From assembly GCA_964392915.1 (NCBI GenBank), contig CAYMRS010000004.1, positions 1 to 64,000 of the forward strand: a DNA stretch of 64,000 bases. The letters run 5' to 3'. Below are positions 44,210-51,806 of this stretch, in pieces; the stretch's first letter is position 1, and each line of letters begins with the position of its first letter. The stretch comes from JAAYUK01 sp964392915 (GTDB lineage Bacteria; Nitrospirota; Thermodesulfovibrionia; Thermodesulfovibrionales; Dissulfurispiraceae). The notes below the pieces were generated by a model. It was not told the origin of the DNA. It did no database searches and worked only from the letters and a program-made list of their open reading frames with translations. The position numbers and the translations under genes are program-made.

Positions 44210-46117
44210 ATGAATCCCCACTGGAAATTCCGGGTTATGTCCCGCGGCGAGATGAATGCCGATCCCATAGCCGGCGAGTTCTTTTCGACTGAGCATCTCG
44301 ACAGCGTCACCGATGCCCTTGTGCGCGAGGTTATCCAGAATTCGCTGGACGCGGCGGTTCCCGGCAGTCCGGTGCTTGTCCGTTTTCGGATCGTGCCGAA
44401 AGGCAGGGTAAGTCCCGCCGTGTTTGAGCGCTATTTTCCGTCACTCGCGCCCCATCTTGCGGCTCATGAGAACGGTCTCTCTTTCAGACCTCACGAATCA
44501 GAACCGATGTCTCTTCTTGTCGTAGAGGATTACGGAACGCGCGGGCTGGAGGGCGATGCCGGCATCGACAGCGACCTTGAGCAGCCGGGCAGAAAAAATG
44601 ATTTCTTTTATTTCTGGCGTAATGTGGGGCGTTCCGGGAAGTCGGAAGGCGACCGGGGGCGGTGGGGTCTCGGCAAGACGGTCTATCAGGCCGCGTCCCG
44701 CATCAATTCCTTTCTCGGCGTGACGGTGCGCCTGAGTGACCGAAAGCCGCTTCTGATGGGGCAGGCAACCCTGAAAACCCACATTCTGAAAGGCCGGAAG
44801 CACTATCCGTATGGATGGTACGGCAATTTTGAAGGTGACTTCGCCCTTCCGGTTGAGGCCCCCGCGTCAATTGAGCGTTTTTGCGCGGACTTTTCGGTGG
44901 AACGATCCGGCACGCCGGGGCTTTCGGTGGTTGTACCCTATCCGGACCCCACCATCACCGCGCTGCGCCTGATTTCCTCGGTGCTCGTACACTATTTTTT
45001 CCCGATCATCGGAGGCACGCTTTCGGTCGAGGTCGCGCAGGAGTTGCGCTCCATGACCATTTCACGCGATACCATTGATTCGCTCCTTGAGCATCTTGCC
45101 ATTGAGAACCCGAGGATGAGCAAAGAGAGCCTGCACGCGCTCTTTCATATGTCGCGCTGGGTACACAGTCTCAGACCTGAAGACCATGTTCTGCTCAGGC
45201 AGCCGAATCCGGCGCGGGCCGCCGAGTGGACTGAGAATCTTTTCGATGCTGACCAGATCGCCTCACTCCGGGCCGAATATGAAACAGGCCGGCCGATAGC
45301 ACTCCGCGCGCCGCTCCGGGTGCAGATGCCGCGTCATGCCGGACAGGACACCTATTTTTCCGTGTATCTTGAGCGTGATGAAGCGCTTGCGGTTCCTGAA
45401 GATCATTTTGTCCGCGAGGGCATTACTATCGCGGGGGTCAAGTCGCTCAGGACCAAAGGCATCAGGGCCATCGTCGTTGTGGACGATGCTGTGCTTTCAA
45501 CCATGCTCGGCGATGCTGAAAATCCTGCCCATACCGAGTGGCAGGAGCGGTCGCCGAAATTCCGCGGCAAATATGTGCGCGGGGCATCCTGCCTCCGCTT
45601 TGTCAAGAACAGCCCGCGCGAAATCGTCAGAATTTTGTCGGCACAACCGAAGGGACGCGATGAAGTGCTGCTTCGGGATGTATTCTTTATCGGCGTGCCA
45701 GCGCGCCCGGCAGGCGCCGAGCAGGGAGTGAAAAAAGAGAAAGCGGGCGAGGGGAGCACAACTCCCGCAGAAGCGCCCGGCTACGGGCAGGGCCGGTACC
45801 TTCTGGTCTCTCCGCTGAAGCATGGCTTCAGGATTTCCGGCGACACGAGCCGTCCGCGTCCGACCCCCTTCTTTGCGGTGAGTGCCGCGTATCTCATCCG
45901 CCGCGGCGACCCGTTCGCGCGGTACAGCCCGCTCGATTTTGAGCTGGACAAGGAGCCGATTCTCATACGGACCGAAAATGCGATTCTTCACAAAGTTACG
46001 CGCAACCAGATTCAGGCGGAAGCCACGGCTGATGCTTTCGTTCTTGAAGTGATCGGATTTGATCCGAACAGGGACCTCATTGTCCGCGCTGAACTTGTCG
46101 AGGCGGCAGGCGCATGA
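44210..46117 (+). CDS. HSP90-like (GHKL) ATPase
   Basis: The protein is 635 residues from ATG 44210. The GHKL nucleotide-binding motifs are in order: LVREVIQNSLDAA (Glu40, Asn44, Asp47), VVEDYGTRGLEGD (about 103-115), and GRWGLGKTVYQAAS (Gly-rich lid, about 150). The remaining two thirds is not Hsp90, MutL or histidine kinase. Stand-alone GHKL ATPases of this kind occur in predicted bacterial conflict systems. Its stop overlaps the next start (ATGA), tying it to two uncharacterised proteins. An in-frame start at 44078 would add 44 residues of unlikely sequence. Confidence 0.82.
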   Translation: MNPHWKFRVMSRGEMNADPIAGEFFSTEHLDSVTDALVREVIQNSLDAAVPGSPVLVRFRIVPKGRVSPAVFERYFPSLAPHLAAHENGLSFRPHESEPMSLLVVEDYGTRGLEGDAGIDSDLEQPGRKNDFFYFWRNVGRSGKSEGDRGRWGLGKTVYQAASRINSFLGVTVRLSDRKPLLMGQATLKTHILKGRKHYPYGWYGNFEGDFALPVEAPASIERFCADFSVERSGTPGLSVVVPYPDPTITALRLISSVLVHYFFPIIGGTLSVEVAQELRSMTISRDTIDSLLEHLAIENPRMSKESLHALFHMSRWVHSLRPEDHVLLRQPNPARAAEWTENLFDADQIASLRAEYETGRPIALRAPLRVQMPRHAGQDTYFSVYLERDEALAVPEDHFVREGITIAGVKSLRTKGIRAIVVVDDAVLSTMLGDAENPAHTEWQERSPKFRGKYVRGASCLRFVKNSPREIVRILSAQPKGRDEVLLRDVFFIGVPARPAGAEQGVKKEKAGEGSTTPAEAPGYGQGRYLLVSPLKHGFRISGDTSRPRPTPFFAVSAAYLIRRGDPFARYSPLDFELDKEPILIRTENAILHKVTRNQIQAEATADAFVLEVIGFDPNRDLIVRAELVEAAGA

Positions 46118-46881
46118 TACGGAAATTCAACTTCACCGGACGGCGGAAGATTCCGCGCACGCACCTTTCGTTCGCGCTGCACACGGGTGATGATGGCAGG
46201 GCGTTCTTTGAGGCGTCACTGACCCTGCAGGGTCTGCATCTGCCGAAAGAGGCTGATGTCTTCGTCGAAGCATACCGCGGCACGTCACACATGCATTTTT
46301 CTTTTGGCACCGTCGGCGACCCGGCAATTCCGGAGCGTATTTTTCTGGATCGCATCCAGCCGGGGGGCATCCCGCTCTTTCGCGTCAAGATTGTGCAGGA
46401 CGGCAGAATCATCGCCGCGGCTGATCGCATCGTCCCGCGCATTGAGCGTGACGAGCCAAAAGATCGCCTCTGTCTGCTGCCTGTTGAGTTTGTTGATTTG
46501 GGCGAACTCATCTGGCGGCTCGATCTTTCAGGAGATCATCCTGTTCTGCAGGTCAATGCCGGCATGGAAGGCATACGCGAGACGGTGCGGACGGATTATG
46601 CCTTTTTCGGTCTGGTCTACCCTGAAGTTGTGCGGCAGGTACTCCGGCATATTCTCATCACCGACAATTATGGCGACGAGGAGTGCGACCCTGAAGACTG
46701 GCAGGGCAACTGGCTGCGGTTTGCCGAGGATCTGCCCGGTGCCGGCAGTCTGCCGTCCCGCAGCCTCTGGACATCACTTCAGGATAAGGAGTTCTGGATT
46801 GAAGAGGCGGTCGAGGCGTTTTGCCGGAAATGGTGCGTGAAGGACCGCTTCTGCGGGCTGGACGAAAGGGAGACGCGGTGA
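46114..46881 (+). CDS. Uncharacterised protein, middle gene of the HSP90-like module
   Basis: This 255-residue protein is not recognised. The first 120 residues look beta-rich (HLSFALHTGDDGRAFFEASLTLQGL, VFVEAYRGTSHMHFSFGTV, GGIPLFRVKIVQDGRIIAAADRIV). The rest is mixed, ending with a segment rich in Trp and acidic residues (DDEECDPEDWQGNWLRF-like region). It overlaps both neighbours by 4 nt, so production is coupled to the ATPase. A role as an adaptor or substrate-recognition subunit is only a guess. Confidence 0.7.
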   Translation: MIRKFNFTGRRKIPRTHLSFALHTGDDGRAFFEASLTLQGLHLPKEADVFVEAYRGTSHMHFSFGTVGDPAIPERIFLDRIQPGGIPLFRVKIVQDGRIIAAADRIVPRIERDEPKDRLCLLPVEFVDLGELIWRLDLSGDHPVLQVNAGMEGIRETVRTDYAFFGLVYPEVVRQVLRHILITDNYGDEECDPEDWQGNWLRFAEDLPGAGSLPSRSLWTSLQDKEFWIEEAVEAFCRKWCVKDRFCGLDERETR

Positions 46882-47597
46882 CCACGTATCAGGCGCGCAT
46901 GCTGAACGATGAAGGGGTGCAGGCTTTCCGGAGCTATCTGCACGACCTTCGCGGGGGAGCGAGAACGTCCCCGCCGCGCGAGATGCTCTTCAGTGCAGAG
47001 CGGAGCGCGGAGATTCCTTTTGATCTGACGGTTGCTCAACGCGCATTCAGGTCGCGGATGGATTTCTGCGAGTATATGGCCGAGGCGTTCGGCGAGGCGC
47101 CGTATCACCTCATTGAAGGCAATGACAAACTCTGGAGCTGGCTTTCGCTCTTTTATTTTGATCAGGTCTGCCCGGTCAGGAGCGACGGCTCCCGGCGGCC
47201 AGGAATGGACTATCGCCACATTCCCAGCCGCGACTACCGGCACCGCCACAGGCATCTTCTGGCAGGCGCTTATCATGTCTATCACCTGCACGGCATGGAT
47301 GCCGCGCTTCTCCTCTGTTCGCCGCTTCACAGCGAAAATGCCTTTCATCATCAGCTCGCCGGCCGTCAGGGCTTTATCGCTAATCCGGTCATTCTCCATG
47401 CCGCCACCGAGCTGTATTACGACATGCGGCACAGCAGGCCCAGGGCCGGTTCAGGCCGGGCAGGCGGGGCCGGCACACTCCTGCGCTTTGTTGATATCAT
47501 CAATCAGCTCGACATGACGTTTGATCTTTTCAGCATGGCGCCCAGGCGGCTCATGGAATTACTGCCCGCTGAGTTTGACCGCTGGAAACTGAGCTGA
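46878..47597 (+). CDS. Uncharacterised protein, third gene of the HSP90-like module (possibly DUF6339-like)
   Basis: The protein is 239 residues from GTG 46878 (GTGA overlap with the previous stop). Characteristic stretches are DKLWSWLSLFYFDQVCPV, YRHRHRHLLAGAYHVYHLHG and INQLDMTFDLFSMAPRRLMELLPAEFDRW. These remind me of DUF6339, a family seen with HSP90-like ATPases and Z1-domain proteins in conflict cassettes; this comes from memory and is unverified. No catalytic motif is obvious apart from a His/Arg-rich YRHRHRH segment. Confidence 0.6.
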   Translation: MTTYQARMLNDEGVQAFRSYLHDLRGGARTSPPREMLFSAERSAEIPFDLTVAQRAFRSRMDFCEYMAEAFGEAPYHLIEGNDKLWSWLSLFYFDQVCPVRSDGSRRPGMDYRHIPSRDYRHRHRHLLAGAYHVYHLHGMDAALLLCSPLHSENAFHHQLAGRQGFIANPVILHAATELYYDMRHSRPRAGSGRAGGAGTLLRFVDIINQLDMTFDLFSMAPRRLMELLPAEFDRWKLS

Positions 47598-47711
47598 CCA
47601 AAAATAGCCGGGGTGTACTGCGGCGGCAGAGGTCTGAAGTGTAAGCTTGTTGAAACAATGCAGGGAATCGGACTATCCTGCAAAGAGTTTTTGAACAGGG
47701 GGTTTATATTA

Positions 47712-48689
47712 ATGATGACCGCTGATCTCTCGATACTTACATTCATTCTGTTTATCTCGGGTTTTGCGCTCCTTATCAAAGGGGCGGACCTGCTGGTATC
47801 CGGAGCATCCTCGCTCGCACGGCAGTATAAGGTCTCCGAACTCGTCATCGGGTTAACCATCGTGTCGTTCGGCACGTCAGCACCTGAGCTTGTTATCAAT
47901 GTCTTCGCGAGTCTCAGAGGAACATCCGAAATAGCCATAGGCAATGTTTTAGGCAGCAATATCGCAAATATATTGCTGTTGTTTGGCATAGCCGCCGTCA
48001 TTTATCCGCTTTCTCTGCAGAAAAACACCATCTGGAAAGAGATTCCCTTCAGTTTGCTGGCGGCGATTGTGCTTGCCTTTGTGGCCAACGACGTTCTCAT
48101 TGACAAAGCGTCAGTGTCTGTTCTCACCAGGATTGACGGCCTGGTTCTGCTCTCCTTCTTTATAATTTTTCTGTATTACTGTTTCAGTATTGCGAAAGAC
48201 AGCAATGGATACGACAGTGGTGAAGCAAAACCCCTCAGTACGACGAGGTCAGTTTTTTATATTGTTCTTGGCCTGGGAGGGCTCGTATTCGGAGGGAAAT
48301 GGGTAGTTGATGGAGCGGTTCAAATCGCGACAAGCCTCGGCATTAGCCAGTCTCTTATCAGTCTCACTGTTGTTGCGATAGGCACGTCTCTGCCCGAGAT
48401 TGCGACCTCGGTAGTTGCCGCGTTTAAAAGAAACGCCGATATCGCAATCGGTAATGCCATAGGGTCAAATATATTCAATATCTTTTTCATCCTTGGCATC
48501 AGCGCGGTTATAGCCCCCCTTCCTTTTCAGGATGCATCCAACATGGACATCGGGGTTGTAATCTTTTCAAGTCTTCTCGTTTTCGTTTTTCTCTTCATGG
48601 GAAAGAAACATTCCATTGAAAGAGGGGAAGGAGCGCTGTTTTTAGTAGTATATCTTTTGTATATTGCTTTCCTGATCAAAACAAGATGA
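47712..48689 (+). CDS. Calcium/sodium antiporter (CaCA superfamily)
   Basis: The protein is 325 residues from ATG 47712; an in-frame start at 47613 adds a soluble stretch unlike the family. The two inverted alpha-repeats are clear: GLTIVSFGTSAPELVIN (about residue 45) and SLTVVAIGTSLPEIATS (about 220). They form the ion-binding centre of YrbG-type exchangers. About ten TMs are expected. It exchanges Ca2+ or another cation for Na+ or H+ across the inner membrane. Confidence 0.92.
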   Translation: MMTADLSILTFILFISGFALLIKGADLLVSGASSLARQYKVSELVIGLTIVSFGTSAPELVINVFASLRGTSEIAIGNVLGSNIANILLLFGIAAVIYPLSLQKNTIWKEIPFSLLAAIVLAFVANDVLIDKASVSVLTRIDGLVLLSFFIIFLYYCFSIAKDSNGYDSGEAKPLSTTRSVFYIVLGLGGLVFGGKWVVDGAVQIATSLGISQSLISLTVVAIGTSLPEIATSVVAAFKRNADIAIGNAIGSNIFNIFFILGISAVIAPLPFQDASNMDIGVVIFSSLLVFVFLFMGKKHSIERGEGALFLVVYLLYIAFLIKTR

Positions 48690-48720
48690 TCAAAACGAAA
48701 TTCCGCATGCGAGGTGAAGT

Positions 48721-50025
48721 ATGAGTACAAAACTGAAGGAAAATGGTCTCTCCCTTATTCAGGACGCCGACCTCAACGGCAAGATAGTACTGGTTCGGTT
48801 CGATCACAATGTGGTCAAGAAGGGCGAGATACGCGATCCGTACCGCATTGACCGGACGATTGGAACACTGTTTCATATCGTCGAGCGGGGCGCGCGTCCT
48901 ATCCTGATGACCCATATCGGCAGACCGAAAGACAAGAAGACCGGCGCAATCGTCTGCCGGCCCGAGGAGTCGGTCGAGCCGATAGCGCGCTATCTGGAGC
49001 AGAAGCTTCACATGAAAATCCATATCCCGTCGTTCCCTGCCGACGGTGACAAGGGCATCATCAGCATTGATACCTCAATAAACCTTGCGATCCGGGACCT
49101 GAGGGAGCGCAGATACGGCGCGATTTATCTGCCGAATACCCGCTGGTTTGCCGGTGAGGAGGCGAAGGACGCGTCGGCGGAAAGCCTTGCGCTTCAGCTC
49201 GCCGGGCTGGCTGACATTTATGTGAACGATGCCTTCGGCTCATGGCAGCCGCATGCCTCGACGTACGCGATAACGAAGTATCTGCCGTCGTACGCGGGTT
49301 TTCTGATGCAGCAGGAAATAGAGAATCTCGACCGGGTGCTGAATCCGGAACGTCCGTTTCTGGCAGTGGTGGCGGGGTCGAAGTACGACACGAAGATTGG
49401 CCCGCTTTCGGCAATCTACGACAAGGTGGACAAGCTGATTTTGGGCGGCGTCATCTACAACACCTATCTCTGCGCCAAATACGGGGTGCGGATGCAGGGT
49501 GTGCTTGAGGACGACATCAAGCTGGCGATGGATCTTGTCTGCAAAGACGCGACGCAGAAAAAGGTGGTGGAGCTGCCGTACATCGTGGAGTCTGACACGC
49601 TGGAGGGGCGGGTGGAAGGCAAGTACCGCACGGTCTCGGTTGCCGATTTCAGCCCCGGCAAACCATACGGCTACGGACTGGATGTCGATCCCGCGTCGTT
49701 TGAGCAGCCTGCGGTTGCGTCGGCAATCCTGGAGGCAAAAACGATTTTCGTCAACGCGGTGATGGGCTTTACGCCGCATTTTACGGCAGGCTCTCAATCT
49801 CTCGACACGACGCTTGACCGGAACGCTTCGGCCCTGAAGATGTACGGCGGCGGCGACACGCTGCAGGAGTTCAAGGACCTCTGCCCCGGATTGTATCTGT
49901 CGGTCATGGACGATGCGAACTACTATTTCTTCACCGGCGGCGGAACGGTGTTGACCGCGATTGAACAGGGCAGCCCCTACGGACTGAAGCCGGTGAAAGC
50001 GCTTACATCCGGCGGCAAACTGTAG
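48721..50025 (+). CDS. pgk: Phosphoglycerate kinase, divergent form
   Basis: The 434-residue protein follows the PGK plan: VRFDHNV, DPYRIDRTI with the substrate Arg, THIGRPKDK, LPNTRWFAGEE, YVNDAFG, the lysine in AGSKYDTKIG, YGGGDT, and TGGGTVL near the C-terminus. Several normally fixed positions differ: the HR of AHRAHAST is replaced (SWQPHAST), GGAK becomes AGSK, and WNGPMGVFE becomes VNAVMGFTP. The Lys and Asn residues needed for catalysis are retained. It may be a true PGK of a divergent clade or act on another acyl-phosphate. Confidence 0.8.
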   Translation: MSTKLKENGLSLIQDADLNGKIVLVRFDHNVVKKGEIRDPYRIDRTIGTLFHIVERGARPILMTHIGRPKDKKTGAIVCRPEESVEPIARYLEQKLHMKIHIPSFPADGDKGIISIDTSINLAIRDLRERRYGAIYLPNTRWFAGEEAKDASAESLALQLAGLADIYVNDAFGSWQPHASTYAITKYLPSYAGFLMQQEIENLDRVLNPERPFLAVVAGSKYDTKIGPLSAIYDKVDKLILGGVIYNTYLCAKYGVRMQGVLEDDIKLAMDLVCKDATQKKVVELPYIVESDTLEGRVEGKYRTVSVADFSPGKPYGYGLDVDPASFEQPAVASAILEAKTIFVNAVMGFTPHFTAGSQSLDTTLDRNASALKMYGGGDTLQEFKDLCPGLYLSVMDDANYYFFTGGGTVLTAIEQGSPYGLKPVKALTSGGKL

Positions 50026-50122
50026 ACAGCCTCCCTGAGCATGTTGCATCTGTGTTGCTCATCAAGACCGGAATGCGCGTCTGAATGCGGAGCTCAATGC
50101 CCGTGAAAAGCTGTGTTACAAT

Positions 50123-50222
50123 NNNNNNNNNNNNNNNNNNNNNNNNNNNNNNNNNNNNNNNNNNNNNNNNNNNNNNNNNNNNNNNNNNNNNNNNNNNNNN
50201 NNNNNNNNNNNNNNNNNNNNNN
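50123..50222. other. Assembly gap (100 N)
   Basis: Exactly 100 N occur between two copies of GCTGTGTTACAAT (50110-50122 and 50223-50235). The round number indicates a scaffolding placeholder, and the identical flanks suggest the contigs may overlap there. The rest of the 50026-50411 spacer shows no gene. Confidence 0.95.
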
Positions 50223-50411
50223 GCTGTGTTACAATAAGGCAGTAAGAAGCATGCTGATATTTTCAGGAGTTCTCCCTGCATGACCTCTGAAAAACCGGAC
50301 GCCAAGCTCGATAAGGGCGCAAATCATTTAAAATGCCCGGGCAGAAGAAACGGAGCGTCCTGATGCGCGAGGGAAGTGAGAAGCCTCTGATCCATAAGGA
50401 AACGTATTCAC

Positions 50412-50494
50412 GCCGGAGTGGTGGAATGGCAGACACAAAGGACTTAAAATCCTTCGGGGTTTTCCCCGTACGAGTTCGAGTCTCGTCTCCGGTA
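50412..50494 (+). tRNA. tRNA-Leu (TAA anticodon)
   Basis: Acceptor GCCGGAG pairs with CTCCGGT (one G-U). The anticodon stem AAGGA/TCCTT encloses loop CTTAAAA (anticodon TAA). A long class-II variable arm (CGGGGTTTTCCCCG) and T-loop TTCGAGT are present. The CCA end is not encoded; T-rich sequence follows. Confidence 0.95.
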
Positions 50495-50540
50495 TTTTTC
50501 GTGCTAAACTGAGGTACCTATGAATATGAAGAGGATACCC

Positions 50541-51410
50541 ATGAAAAAGATACGCAAAACCGTGCTGCCTGCCGCAGGACTCGGAACGAGATTCTTGCCG
50601 GCGACGAAGGCGTCGCCCAAGGAAATGCTGCCGCTTGTGGACAAGCCGCTGATTCAGTATGCGGTGGAGGAGTCGATGCTTGCCGGGATTCTGGAATTCA
50701 TCATCATCACCGGCAAGGACAAGCGGGCGATTGAGGATCATTTCGACAGCGCGCTTGTCCTTGAAGATCGTCTTCGTTCAGCCGGCAAGAACAAGATGCT
50801 CGAGTCGATAAATCGCCTAAATCATCTGAAGTTTGCATATATTCGCCAGCGGCAGGCGCTCGGGCTCGGCCATGCCATCTTTTGCGCCGAGCCGTTTGTG
50901 GGAGATGAGGCGTTTGTGGTCATTCTGAGTGACGACGTGATTGATCCTGATTATCCGCTGCTGAAAAAAATGATCGCGCTCCACGAGAAAACCAATGCTC
51001 CGGTCATTGCATTGGAAGAGGTTCCGCGAGACCGGGTCAACCGATACGGGATTGTCGATGCCGTGTTGGTTGACGGGGTCATCGAAATCCGCAATATGGT
51101 GGAGAAACCGCCTCTTGACAAAGCTCCGTCGAATCTGGCGATTATCGGGCGCTACATCCTGACGAATGATATATTCGATCATCTGGCGAAGGTGAAGCCG
51201 GGTGCGGGCGGCGAGATTCAGCTGACTGACGCGCTTCGCTCTCTGGTGAAGAAACGACCCATTTACGGTATCCCGACCAAAGGGAAGCGTTTTGATGCGG
51301 GGGAGAAACTCGGATACCTTCAGGCAACGGTAGAGTTGGCGCTCAGGAACCAGGAACTGGGGCCCGGCTTTGCCGAATATCTTCGCAGACGTGTTTCCAT
51401 GATGAAATGA
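50541..51410 (+). CDS. galU: UTP-glucose-1-phosphate uridylyltransferase
   Basis: The protein is 289 residues from ATG 50541, placed after GAGGATACCC; two other in-frame ATG codons lie at 50520 and 50526. KTVLPAAGLGTRFLPATKASPKEMLPLVDKPLIQYAVEE is the nucleotide-binding signature, and VEKPPLDKAPSNLAIIGRYI and QLTDALRSL follow. It makes UDP-glucose for envelope polysaccharides and glycosylation. Its stop overlaps the Hsp20 start. Confidence 0.96.
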   Translation: MKKIRKTVLPAAGLGTRFLPATKASPKEMLPLVDKPLIQYAVEESMLAGILEFIIITGKDKRAIEDHFDSALVLEDRLRSAGKNKMLESINRLNHLKFAYIRQRQALGLGHAIFCAEPFVGDEAFVVILSDDVIDPDYPLLKKMIALHEKTNAPVIALEEVPRDRVNRYGIVDAVLVDGVIEIRNMVEKPPLDKAPSNLAIIGRYILTNDIFDHLAKVKPGAGGEIQLTDALRSLVKKRPIYGIPTKGKRFDAGEKLGYLQATVELALRNQELGPGFAEYLRRRVSMMK

Positions 51411-51787
51411 AAAGGGTAGCTTTCTGCACGATGGGGCCGGACAATGACCCCGCTTCCTGTCCTCTGGTCGATGTCTACGAGACGGAGGCCGAACTGGTAT
51501 TTGAGATTGAGATACCGGGGATTGAGCCTGAATATGTCGCACTTCAGGTGATTGAACATTTTCTTATTGTTGAGAGCAAGCGCCGGCCGGACCTGAGCGC
51601 TCCTGTTCAGGATGAACGCAGGTTCCTCTGCATGGAGCGCCAGACGCGGACGTTCCGGCGGATTTTGAATATTCCGATTGCCGTCGACAGCGTAAAAGGA
51701 ACGGCACGGTACCGGAATGGCGTGATTACGGTTCGCTTCCCGAAGCTGAAGGGGAAGTGGATTGCCATTCCGATTGAGCAGCACTGA
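51407..51787 (+). CDS. Small heat-shock protein (Hsp20/alpha-crystallin)
   Basis: This 126-residue protein has the alpha-crystallin domain: PLVDVYETEAELVFEIEIPGIEPEYVALQVIEHFLIVESKRR, then RTFRRILNIPIAVDSVKGTARYRNGVITVRFPK, with the strand before the C-terminal I-x-I motif (WIAIPIEQH). It is a holdase chaperone. It overlaps galU by 4 nt and is followed after 19 nt by lon, so a protein-quality-control pair is formed with the protease. Confidence 0.88.
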   Translation: MKRVAFCTMGPDNDPASCPLVDVYETEAELVFEIEIPGIEPEYVALQVIEHFLIVESKRRPDLSAPVQDERRFLCMERQTRTFRRILNIPIAVDSVKGTARYRNGVITVRFPKLKGKWIAIPIEQH

Positions 51788-51806
51788 CTGAACTGGGGGG
51801 ATACGT

